Shown: one piece after another, positions 8,479 through 16,972 of the stretch
Position numbering within the stretch: the stretch's first letter is position 1
Layout of the letters: each line of letters begins with the position of its first letter
Assembly (NCBI GenBank): GCA_018897105.1
Contig: JAHILF010000035.1
Location: 1 to 45,235 of the forward strand
Length of the DNA stretch: 45,235 nucleotides
Source: Pseudomonadota bacterium
Lineage (GTDB): Bacteria; Desulfobacterota; Desulfobulbia; Desulfobulbales; SURF-16
Reading direction: 5' to 3'
The notes under the pieces: model-generated
The model's input: only the letters and a program-made list of their open reading frames with translations
What the model was told of the DNA's origin: nothing
The model's database searches: none
Made by a program: the position numbers and the translations under genes

Positions 8479-8783
8479 TCACTTGCCCGCCTTTTCCATT
8501 AGCCAGCACATCAATACCCACTGAAAGCCGCACAACCAGGCGATCACCAGAGCGGTGAAAAGTAATCCATGGGCGACCATGCGGAAAACAGCTTGACCCG
8601 ATAGATAAGAACCAGAGCAAATTCAATCCAATGGCCGAGACAGTAACCGCAGGAAAACAGTTTACCCATAAAGGCATTTTTCCCCTTTAACCATTCCCGG
8701 AAAGGGTTAAAAATCTTCGTTTCGGTAATGTTATAGGAGAGCGACGCCGTGACAATGGATAAAAGGACAACTCGTTCAACCAA
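8479..8783 (-). pseudogene. DUF1360 membrane protein, frameshifted
   Basis: A TTG start at 8783 with GGAG upstream opens a frame with the DUF1360 signature (SYNITETKIFNPFREWLKG, then LFSCGYCLGHW). It ends early at 8544. Adding one T to the TTTT run near 8560 restores a frame that continues DYFFTALVIAWLCGFQ and ends EKAGK at a TGA at 8479, giving a normal-length protein of about 101 residues with two hydrophobic helices. The single-base loss in a homopolymer is either a real inactivating mutation or a base-calling error. Next to the M15 peptidase, the protein would suit a holin-like or wall-access role, but that is inference. Confidence 0.75.
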
Positions 8784-8872
8784 TTATTTCTCCAACGAGT
8801 TGTCAGCAGCCTCTGCTGCAGTGGGCTACAGGTCTTAGCATGTAGCGGCGCACACAAGGGGCCTTAACAGTG

Positions 8873-8983
8873 TTATTTCTTATCATCTTTTGGCAGACCT
8901 CCATTTCGTTTCCTTACTTTTTCATGAACATCTTTTTGAACAATCTTGCTTGTGAGCTTTAGCTCATATATCTCATTTATCAC
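8873..8983 (-). CDS. Possible 36-residue basic peptide
   Basis: Within the 255-bp gap between the 1320-residue cargo gene and the DUF1360 gene, a GTG at 8983 (or TTG at 8989) opens a frame giving VINEIYELKLTSKIVQKDV and ending KDDKK at a TAA. The composition is helical and charged and looks protein-like, but there is no convincing ribosome site and no family I recognise. It might be a gene tail, a small accessory protein or chance. Confidence 0.2.
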   Translation of the reverse strand: MINEIYELKLTSKIVQKDVHEKVRKRNGGLPKDDKK

Positions 8984-9038
8984 GCCCAATAGCTAATTAA
9001 CAAAAGTCAAAAGCAGACCTGACCACCTGTCTCATATT

Positions 9039-12000
9039 TTATTCCTCAGGAATCGACATGGGCGCTTCCTCTTCCAAAGGGAAGCATTCTCCCTGTTCCC
9101 AAGGGGCCTGTTCTTCTTCTGATAATAACTCTGGCAGATTTACCGCAAGCCGTACAGCCCGTGCCATAATATTCAAATTATCAAGGACCCAATCCGTTGC
9201 CCTTAACAAACGCACATGAGCCAACGTCATATATTGCAAACGCATTGCAGCATTGCCAATATCCGTTAGTTGTGCTGCAGCTCGCACATTTGCCAGTATT
9301 TTTGATGATTTAACAATCAATTGATTAAACTGACGTCTCGCCTCACCCACCACTGCCTGTGCTTCACCAGAACTCATACGCGAAGCGACACCTCCCTGGT
9401 CGGCTGCTCGTTTAAGTTGACGACATCGTCTGACCAAACGACGCCATGAGGGACTTCTTGTCACACCTGCTTCGCCGGCAACCTCCGCAAGACGTTCACC
9501 ATATTTACCTATGCCGCGTACGCCACTGATAACTTCATCTACACCACCGCTAAGGCGCAGTAGAGAATGATCAAGCTTCGGAAGTTGATCTAGAAGAGCA
9601 GTAAGCCTTTCTGCCGACGGAACTGTATGCGATGCCCCTCCGGGCAAACGCGCAAAGCCTGGTTCACCCGGCCTTTCTGAAACATACCGCCTTACACCGC
9701 CAGCAGAAAAATAACCACCCCCTTCAGCAGCATTTATCAGCGCCTGGCTTTCTCCTATCTGTTCTGCCAAACGTTGTGAGGCGGCCATATCACCTCTTTG
9801 AATGGCCTCCATCAGATCACTATGCAAACGGTCTATGCGGCGGGACAAACGCGCCACATCCCCACCACTGAGTGGACGGTAGGTGAATTCAGGAATATTG
9901 AGTTCGCGCATCATACGGCGGACCTCATCCGCCATTTCATTGCGGCCCGCCTCAACGGCCTCCCAAACCCTGCGGTTCCAGATAAGTTGTTCTTCCTGGG
10001 CAGCTTGTCTCCGAGCTACTTGCTCCCGAACAGCCGAAGGCAAGGTATCATATGCATGCATGCGACGGGGATCGGTAAACAAGCCGGCCAGCATCATGCG
10101 GTCAAAAGCCTGGGGAGAATTTTCCACGCCCAAGCGGCGGGCTAGATACTCGGCCGCTTGTGAACGCACTTGAGCGGAGTTCGGACCGATAAATGACATA
10201 TCAATGTCGTTAGAGAAAACCCGCTGAGTGCCAGTCCGCTGGACCTCTCCGCCGAGTTCTTCACGCACATACCGTTCAAGTTCGTCAAAAACGGAATTTC
10301 GCCACTGCATCAGGCGACGTCCGGCAGCACTGTTATCCGTCAGTGCTCTTGCCAAATCATCCCACCCGCCACACCGGCGTAAAACCTCCGCTGGCCCTAT
10401 TCGCTCAATGGCCTCAACCACTAGATTGTCGGCAAACTGACGAGAAATTTCTCCTGATCTCAAAGCACCAGGAAGAGATTCCACCAATTGCGATAAGTTT
10501 CTTTCTCCCATCCACGCGGTTTCTGCCGCAGTACCAGTGGTCCGAATACTTGTCTCACCGGCGGTTCCTAACGCGAGTTTTCGCGCATCGTCCAACCGCC
10601 TTAACAGCAGATTCTCGGTGGCATCATCCAATTGTCCCCGAATAAGTGCGGCTATTTCGTCGAGAGACTTGCCCGTGCGTCGCATTGTTTCCTCGACACC
10701 GAGTTCAGTAATCCCCCGTTGTAAGGCTTGTGCGGTCTCCCGGCTGGCCGTATCGCCAATTTCCTCCAATGCGGCAGCAGCTCCACGCTGGGCAAGCGCC
10801 CGCTCCAGACGGGCGGCTGAATAAGCCGCCCGCCCTGCGCGAATGGCCGGTGCAGCGATGTCCAAAAAAGCAAAAATTGTATCAATTATTGCCTGTAATC
10901 GTGCGGAATCTACTTGCCCGCGAGAAACCAGCTGTGTTTCTTCACTTGCTGCGGAACCGGCAGCCGTCGCAAGATCTTCATAATTTTCCCATGAACGGAT
11001 TGCCTGACCACCGCTCACCGCCAGGCCGCCCAATAATGCCGCCGTCGCCAGACCACCGCTCGCGATTTCCGCGACGATAAACAGAGCTGCCGCGGCAGTA
11101 CCAAGACCCAGGCTAATCCAAAATTCGGTGGTTTCATGATCACTAATGACATCTTCCGCGATACTTCGAGCAAATGGAGTAGTCCAGCTGACTTGCGATG
11201 CGCCTTGTACTCTGCCGGTGTACAGTTGTTGATGAATGGGCCTGAGATCCCGCCAATCCAAATCTCCGGAATCTATTTTGGGTATGCTTTCGCGAATATT
11301 TCGTTCCAGATTTGTCAGCACGCGCTGTGCAACCTGCTGCGCCTGTTCGGGTTCATGGTTGCCAAGCTGTTGTAATTGTTCCCGGTCCTGTGCAAGAGCC
11401 GCATATACAGTGGGACTCTGAGCCACAATCGCCGCCAAGGCGGCATCGGCGCGAACCCATTGTTCATTCACTTCTTCCCAAGTGTGTCTTGCTCTGTCGC
11501 TCTCTGGGAAAAAGGGGAAGGGTGATGAATAGACTGGACGGCTGAGAGGGTCGGGATCAAAACATACGGCCTCCCGAACCAACCCCGAAGCGGCCGGAGA
11601 GTCGGCTTCGACATGGGGTCTATACCCCACGACGATATTTCTCATGCGGTCTTTCGCCTGCAGCAACGCTTCCGCCGACCGGGCCAGTTCCTGCGTTTCC
11701 ACTAAATGTATGGCCTCCTCGGTTTCCTGAGTTGGACTGCCCCCCGATTCCGGTGTTCTAATACCCAGACGTTCCTGTTCATTTATCGCGAACCTCAAGT
11801 TGGTTCGCATATAGTTGCGGGCCACTCTTTTGACTTCCTGCTCAAAAGCATTTCGAATGTAATCCACTGCCCGGATATTACTGGGGTCCATCCCCCGCCG
11901 GATACAGTCTTGCCAAAGAACATGATTGCGCCCCGCAAAATCAGAAAGCCCGGAACCGAAAGAATTCCAGATACGCTCCAAAGCCCGCTCATCAACGGGA

Positions 12001-13001
12001 CCGACCCACCACTGGTCGAGCAATAATCTGATAAAGCCCAGACGCTCATCTTCTGAAGCGCCGGAAAAATTGGTAATTAAACGTATTGTGCTGCGTCGAG
12101 GATTTCGAACCGCACTTCGAATCAATTCCCGGTCTGATGGAGGAGCTGGTGCGAGAAACCAGGGTGCGTCCATGGGTATGGCTTGTAAAAAAGGCGAAGA
12201 CAGAGGGCGACTTCTTTGCTGTACCGTATGTGTTGCCTCATGGGCCATCAATGAAAGATCATTGGTACTTTGGCCTTCGCCAAGAAAAATATCATTTTTA
12301 TGGGTAAACGCCTTGGCATTAATGGATCTTGCTGCATAATGGGCTTGCGAATCATTATGCACCTGTACGAAATGTAAGTTATTGCCCAGAACACGTACGG
12401 CTTTTGCCTGAATATGTTTCGGCAGGGGACTACCGCCACCTGGTGACCGAATCGCTTTGGCGACTTGATGATTTGAGGTCAATGATCCCTCAACAGTGGA
12501 TTTCGTTTGCACAGCAGGCGTTCCGGAGGAGGGGGATTCTGGTTGCTGCAGGAGCTCTTCATCACATTCCGGGCAAATGCGTTGAACATATAAGGGAGTA
12601 ATAGGTTTAGTTTGGACAACCTCCGACTTCCCCGAGATTTCTTCCTCATCATCATCATCATCATCAAAAGTTTGCGCGACGTGGGAGTCCGGCATGCGCA
12701 TGACGGTATCGGCAACCTGGTCGGCTTCCCGTTCGTATTCGTCGTCAGGTGCGCCTACGGTCAATTGTGCCTGTACCTGGGAATCCGGTGCCGATGAATC
12801 TTCATCCTCTTCTTCTTCGACAGGTTGTCGTTGCACAGGCTGCATCGATACCGCAGAATAGAGCGCCTGCCGTTGCAGAAAAACGGGCATACCAACATTT
12901 TCACCGGTCTCTTTCTTTAAATCAACCAAGTTGTTTCGTTTTTTTTGCAAAGTACTTTCGGTTTGACTTTGCTCTTTCTTTCGGGTGATTACGGTTCGCA
13001 T
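9039..13001 (-). CDS. eCIS cargo: large DUF4157 polymorphic-toxin-like protein
   Basis: A 1320-residue protein. The N-terminus carries PVFL (39-42), MQPVQRQ (53-59), acidic runs (EEEEDED at 62-68, DDDDDDEEE at 113-121), a typical DUF4157 lead-in (LTVGAPDDEYEREADQVAD, 80-98) and a CPEC pair (143-146). DUF4157 lies at about 188-262 with HEATH at 254-258. A long helical middle holds an Ala/Gly hydrophobic stretch at 625-665, similar to that in the 994-residue cargo and perhaps used for membrane passage. The C-terminal third contains SNDIDMSFIGP (930-940), which recalls the GSxxDxD nucleotidyltransferase signature, then a long Arg-rich helical tail. The activity is not clear. It sits just downstream of the ATPase and the HEMTH cargo gene, where eCIS effectors usually lie. 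Confidence 0.8.
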   Translation of the reverse strand: MRTVITRKKEQSQTESTLQKKRNNLVDLKKETGENVGMPVFLQRQALYSAVSMQPVQRQPVEEEEDEDSSAPDSQVQAQLTVGAPDDEYEREADQVADTVMRMPDSHVAQTFDDDDDDEEEISGKSEVVQTKPITPLYVQRICPECDEELLQQPESPSSGTPAVQTKSTVEGSLTSNHQVAKAIRSPGGGSPLPKHIQAKAVRVLGNNLHFVQVHNDSQAHYAARSINAKAFTHKNDIFLGEGQSTNDLSLMAHEATHTVQQRSRPLSSPFLQAIPMDAPWFLAPAPPSDRELIRSAVRNPRRSTIRLITNFSGASEDERLGFIRLLLDQWWVGPVDERALERIWNSFGSGLSDFAGRNHVLWQDCIRRGMDPSNIRAVDYIRNAFEQEVKRVARNYMRTNLRFAINEQERLGIRTPESGGSPTQETEEAIHLVETQELARSAEALLQAKDRMRNIVVGYRPHVEADSPAASGLVREAVCFDPDPLSRPVYSSPFPFFPESDRARHTWEEVNEQWVRADAALAAIVAQSPTVYAALAQDREQLQQLGNHEPEQAQQVAQRVLTNLERNIRESIPKIDSGDLDWRDLRPIHQQLYTGRVQGASQVSWTTPFARSIAEDVISDHETTEFWISLGLGTAAAALFIVAEIASGGLATAALLGGLAVSGGQAIRSWENYEDLATAAGSAASEETQLVSRGQVDSARLQAIIDTIFAFLDIAAPAIRAGRAAYSAARLERALAQRGAAAALEEIGDTASRETAQALQRGITELGVEETMRRTGKSLDEIAALIRGQLDDATENLLLRRLDDARKLALGTAGETSIRTTGTAAETAWMGERNLSQLVESLPGALRSGEISRQFADNLVVEAIERIGPAEVLRRCGGWDDLARALTDNSAAGRRLMQWRNSVFDELERYVREELGGEVQRTGTQRVFSNDIDMSFIGPNSAQVRSQAAEYLARRLGVENSPQAFDRMMLAGLFTDPRRMHAYDTLPSAVREQVARRQAAQEEQLIWNRRVWEAVEAGRNEMADEVRRMMRELNIPEFTYRPLSGGDVARLSRRIDRLHSDLMEAIQRGDMAASQRLAEQIGESQALINAAEGGGYFSAGGVRRYVSERPGEPGFARLPGGASHTVPSAERLTALLDQLPKLDHSLLRLSGGVDEVISGVRGIGKYGERLAEVAGEAGVTRSPSWRRLVRRCRQLKRAADQGGVASRMSSGEAQAVVGEARRQFNQLIVKSSKILANVRAAAQLTDIGNAAMRLQYMTLAHVRLLRATDWVLDNLNIMARAVRLAVNLPELLSEEEQAPWEQGECFPLEEEAPMSIPEE
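12646..12666. repeat. Seven-unit TCA trinucleotide repeat inside the cargo gene
   Basis: Seven TCA units in a row on the plus strand encode most of the Asp run at residues 113-118 of the 1320-residue cargo. Because units are three bases, slippage would change the length of an acidic linker without shifting the frame. Confidence 0.7.
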
Positions 13002-13039
13002 TTTTCCATGTGAAAATCAGAGAAATAAAAAACATCAAA

Positions 13040-14917
13040 TCAAAATGGATTACTGCCCAATGGCACGTATTTACCATCTATCAGAATCCATGCTCGCCGG
13101 TATAAACCGCGCAAATAGGTTCCTCCGCTACCACCACGTGCATTACCGGCGGTTTCGGCATCCAATATCGCACGGCTAAACGGGCCGCGGAACAATGTTG
13201 CAGAGGTCACAAAACTGCTCACAAATTCCCCAACCGAATCGGCCGGATGTCCTGTATTTTCAGCGACACCTAAATAACGCGATTCATCGGCAAGGGAAGC
13301 ACCGCGAAATTCCCCTGTCCCTTCGGGATCGGCAATAAACCGATAGCGCCTTAATAACTCAACCCAAATGGCGGCAAGCTCAGGATCTTCATCGACAGTA
13401 CTGCGCCAGCTGGCAAGAGTACCTGCTGCCGGGACCACATCACCGGCGCCATATTCACCTTGACGTAATTCGCCCGCCTGTGCTTTTTCACGCGCACCCT
13501 GAGCTTCATAACGCATAGCCCCTTCCAGGTTTGCCCGTTCTGTCGCTGTGAGTCGGGACCGATTCACAGCATCGATAGCGCCCATAATGATGTGGGTCAT
13601 TTCATGGCGCAGTGTGGCGACCTGTTCAATTGAGCGCCGCTCAAACGGTTCACTATACGTTAACAACGGAATACCGCCGCCGCTGGCGGCAAGACCAGAG
13701 CCCGCAGAGGGCCCGAGTGACTTGCTTACTTCTAGTATTGGATCTGAGGTTGTTAATCCTTCCAAGGTTCGAAAGGCGATTAAGGCATTTAACCCACGGT
13801 TCGATCCCAGGATAAGCGTGTTTTCTATTGCTTCTAATTCAGCTACCCGCATACGCACCCCGAGTTCTTCGATCCTGACATCCAAAGCCTGCAAGCTTGT
13901 TTTCGCTGCAGCGTATCCTGCCTCAGCACTCCTGAAGCCCAACCCGCTGCTGATCGCTGGCGGACTGGCCCGTAAATCAATATTAATGGTTGTCGGTACC
14001 GGTATTCCTAAAAATGATGCCGTTCGTTCCAGACTCACCACGCCCGTTGTCGCTGGAATAATTGCCGCAATCGAGCCCGACGCATAATGTTCGGCGATTG
14101 CGCCCGTGGCGCGTTCAACCAAATACACATCAGGATTGGCACCTCTGGCCACATAGAGATCATGATCGCCACCAGGCGCCCGGAAACGCATAAAACCGTC
14201 GGCAAAGCTTACCCGGTGGATGGGGCCTTCAGTCGCGGCACCTGAAAGAGCTAACGGGACAGAACTATCGTAGACACGCATAAACTCAGTCCCTTCGCGT
14301 GAGACTTCCATAGCCTCACCCGAGATAAAATACGCTCGTTGTGCAAGGGTGTTCGATATTGTCACTTCCAGGTCAGGTTGCCCTGCTTGTCGGGCAATAA
14401 TCACCAACGGTCCTCCTCCGGTGGTTAAACCAGTTCGTCGATCCCAATGCAGTTCTTCGGCTACATACCCAGGCGGCGGTGAAAACTCTGGTTCAGGTGT
14501 GGACGTTGTCCGTCCTGCTGCGATTTGTGCCTCTGCCGGGGCAAAAAAAAGTTGTGTGCCATTTGTCCATACCAGTACAGGATTTTCTGGATTAAGCGGT
14601 GAACGATAATAAGCGTCCGTTGCCATGTCAGCGACCCGTTGCACGCCGTCACCGGCGACTAATGGCTCACTGCGACTGCCAGGCCCTGTCGAAGGTGGGG
14701 AATGATGAAGAACAGGGGCTGGTGGATGGGTTTGCGCATCCTCTTTTTGACATTGAACAGCCGGCATGGGCGATGAGGCCGTAAGGCTGAGATATAAAGG
14801 TGTGGCTTGTGAGGCTTCAGTTGTAGATTTTTTTTGTACTGTATGTATGGACCTGGGCACAATGCGATCCTTTTGCGTTTTTTGAGCTGGTGATTTGGTT
14901 GAAAAGCTTTGTGCCAT
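13040..14917 (-). CDS. eCIS cargo candidate with HExxH metallopeptidase domain
   Basis: A 625-residue protein with no DUF4157 domain. Its N-terminus matches the style of the other two cargoes: a basic Ser/Thr-rich start, PLYL at 40-43 and PAVQCQKED at 52-60, then a Pro/Ser-rich linker. Residues 110-330 are beta-rich. The C-terminal part has HEMTH (438-442) with a plausible third zinc ligand Glu564 in SVGEFVSSF, a spacing seen in anthrax-lethal-factor-like and other gluzincin toxins. The start is supported by AAGGA upstream, and the gene begins 12 bp after the ATPase gene ends. It is probably a proteolytic effector, but the substrate is unknown and the activity is inferred from the motif only. 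Confidence 0.7.
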   Translation of the reverse strand: MAQSFSTKSPAQKTQKDRIVPRSIHTVQKKSTTEASQATPLYLSLTASSPMPAVQCQKEDAQTHPPAPVLHHSPPSTGPGSRSEPLVAGDGVQRVADMATDAYYRSPLNPENPVLVWTNGTQLFFAPAEAQIAAGRTTSTPEPEFSPPPGYVAEELHWDRRTGLTTGGGPLVIIARQAGQPDLEVTISNTLAQRAYFISGEAMEVSREGTEFMRVYDSSVPLALSGAATEGPIHRVSFADGFMRFRAPGGDHDLYVARGANPDVYLVERATGAIAEHYASGSIAAIIPATTGVVSLERTASFLGIPVPTTINIDLRASPPAISSGLGFRSAEAGYAAAKTSLQALDVRIEELGVRMRVAELEAIENTLILGSNRGLNALIAFRTLEGLTTSDPILEVSKSLGPSAGSGLAASGGGIPLLTYSEPFERRSIEQVATLRHEMTHIIMGAIDAVNRSRLTATERANLEGAMRYEAQGAREKAQAGELRQGEYGAGDVVPAAGTLASWRSTVDEDPELAAIWVELLRRYRFIADPEGTGEFRGASLADESRYLGVAENTGHPADSVGEFVSSFVTSATLFRGPFSRAILDAETAGNARGGSGGTYLRGLYRRAWILIDGKYVPLGSNPF

Positions 14918-14929
14918 TGTTTTGAATCC

Positions 14930-16972
14930 TTAGGTTTTATTCCTTTGATACTGTACAAACTCCGCCGGCAGTTGCCTCCCCACCTTGCCGTATTCCCCAA
15001 CCAGACCGGCAAGCACGTCATTAAAATTAATTGGCCGCGTTTCAGCGTGGGCCCTGACCGCTCCGGTTAAAACGGCATTGCGGATATGGCCGCCGGCAAG
15101 ATCACTGACCACCGCCAGCTGGTTCAGCTGTTTGATGCTGAGATCGTGTGCCTCACCTAAATGGGTCAGCCACAAGGCACGGCGTTCTTCTGGCCCGGGC
15201 AAGGGAAAATCGATGATTTTATCCAGACGGCGGGTAAACGCGGCATCAAAGCGGCCGCGGCTGTTGCTGGTCAGGAGCACGATGCCTTTATAAAACTCTA
15301 TTCGTTGCAGGAGATAGTTGGTTTGCGAGTTGGCGAAACGGTCGTTGGAATCTTTAATTTCCGTGCGTTTGCCAAAAAGTGAATCGGCCTCGTCAAACAA
15401 GAGGACGATTTCCGCCTGCTCGGCCTTGGCCAGCAAAATCGCCAGATTTTTTTCGGTCTCCCCGATGTATTTACTGACCACCGATGCCAGATCAACGCGA
15501 TAGAGCGGCAATCCCAGCCTGGTGGCCAACCAGCCGGCCACCAGGGTCTTGCCAGTACCTGATGGTCCGATGAATAAGGTGCGCACCCCCATCTGATAGC
15601 GTGCCTTGATGGTAATTCCGAGGCTCTCCGCCAATGTTTCCCTGTGCCTGCACCGGGCCAGGAGGTCATGCAGCTCCTCCCTGACCCGTTTTGGAAGGAC
15701 AACCGCTTCATCGGGAATTCTGGCGGCAATGGGCTGCGCCAGGGAACCTAGGGCGCCTTCCTCAGCGGACCATGCCGCCTGCTGCACATCATCCATACTG
15801 GGAGTGGATCGCCGATGCAATCTGGCTTCACGGAAAGCGAGATGGGCAAGGTCCCTGATCCGTCCGGCACTGTGGACATGGTTATCCGCCAGATAATTCG
15901 CCATGTCTGCATCGCCAAGATATATTTCCCATAGTTTTTTTCTTTCATCCTTTGAGGGAACCGGAACCGTCCAGTTAAGCACTGAACCGCTGTGGACATC
16001 AATATTGCCGTCAAGTCCCATGATCACGATGCGGGGGCCATTATATCCGGGCAGGTTGGGAACGTTTTTTTGTTCACCGGGCGCCAGGTCATATGCAAAG
16101 ACCGGGATGAGCTGCCGGATGACACACAACGGGGCCAGCCATTGAAGCTCAACCGAATCCGGTTGGCAAAAAAACGGTTGTTTTTCCAGTTGCCGGGTGA
16201 CTGTTCTGGCCAGGGTTCGCACCTCTTTTTTTGAGGCGGAACGGATAACTAAAACACTGTTGGCAATATGCGCCAATGATCTCGCCTGTTGCTTGGCTGA
16301 TTCGATAATGGAATCCGGCAAAGTTATGTCATCATTGCATACCTGTGACGTATGAGTGTCACCTTGTCCTTCAGGGTAATGCAGCGCCAGGGCCAGCGCA
16401 TTGGGAATCTTGAACGCTTGCTCCGGGAGAGGAGCATTCTCATTGAGAATGGTCAGCACCCCGGTGGCTACTGCTTTTCCGGAAATAATAGCGGCAGCTA
16501 TCCATGAGGTCCGCTGCTTGGCGACCAACGCTGCGAAGGTTGACTCGATCAGCCCCAATGTTGGCCGTGATCCGCCCATGGGTGATTGGATGTAGGCCAC
16601 CACTCGACCGGCCATGGGATCTTCTTCAACTGCCAGGGCCAGCACCGTTGCCAGCATCTCAATATTGGTAAGGTCAAGTTGGGTGGCCAGGTCAATGAGC
16701 TTTTCGTCTTCAGGGACGGGATTTTTGATATAACGCGAAAGCAATTGCTCCCAATTATCAATGTGCCGCAATCCATGATAATATTTATACAGGAACTGCT
16801 GTTCGTGGTTTTCCGGCTTGATGGCGCTGCCGGCAAACAACAATTGTCCCATGCAGGCAAAAACGATTTTTTTCAAATTAACATCTCTGCTCTGCCATGA
16901 CGCGGTCCGTGCCTGTTCAGTGATGAGTTCTGTAAGCTTTGGCGCACCAACCGACCCTCTCCAATCAGACAT
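14930..16972 (-). CDS. eCIS AAA+ ATPase (Pvc15/Afp15-like)
   Basis: A 680-residue ATPase. It has a helical N-terminal region, a degenerate first ATPase module (about 230-400) and an intact second module. The intact module has Walker A GPSGTGKT (469-476), Walker [10 protein letters not shown] (522-530), sensor-1 TSN (568-570) and a probable arginine finger in FTRRLD. In Afp/PVC systems this ATPase is needed for assembly or cargo loading and is not part of the finished particle. The ATG at 16972 overlaps the end of the 664-residue gene by 8 bp (coupled translation); a longer frame from 17122 would overlap that gene much more and adds an unlikely N-terminus. Cargo genes follow directly. Confidence 0.92.
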   Translation of the reverse strand: MSDWRGSVGAPKLTELITEQARTASWQSRDVNLKKIVFACMGQLLFAGSAIKPENHEQQFLYKYYHGLRHIDNWEQLLSRYIKNPVPEDEKLIDLATQLDLTNIEMLATVLALAVEEDPMAGRVVAYIQSPMGGSRPTLGLIESTFAALVAKQRTSWIAAAIISGKAVATGVLTILNENAPLPEQAFKIPNALALALHYPEGQGDTHTSQVCNDDITLPDSIIESAKQQARSLAHIANSVLVIRSASKKEVRTLARTVTRQLEKQPFFCQPDSVELQWLAPLCVIRQLIPVFAYDLAPGEQKNVPNLPGYNGPRIVIMGLDGNIDVHSGSVLNWTVPVPSKDERKKLWEIYLGDADMANYLADNHVHSAGRIRDLAHLAFREARLHRRSTPSMDDVQQAAWSAEEGALGSLAQPIAARIPDEAVVLPKRVREELHDLLARCRHRETLAESLGITIKARYQMGVRTLFIGPSGTGKTLVAGWLATRLGLPLYRVDLASVVSKYIGETEKNLAILLAKAEQAEIVLLFDEADSLFGKRTEIKDSNDRFANSQTNYLLQRIEFYKGIVLLTSNSRGRFDAAFTRRLDKIIDFPLPGPEERRALWLTHLGEAHDLSIKQLNQLAVVSDLAGGHIRNAVLTGAVRAHAETRPINFNDVLAGLVGEYGKVGRQLPAEFVQYQRNKT

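Noticed and set aside
12646-12666. TCA repeat as a phase-variation switch
   Set aside because: Units of three bases cannot shift the reading frame; only linker length would change.
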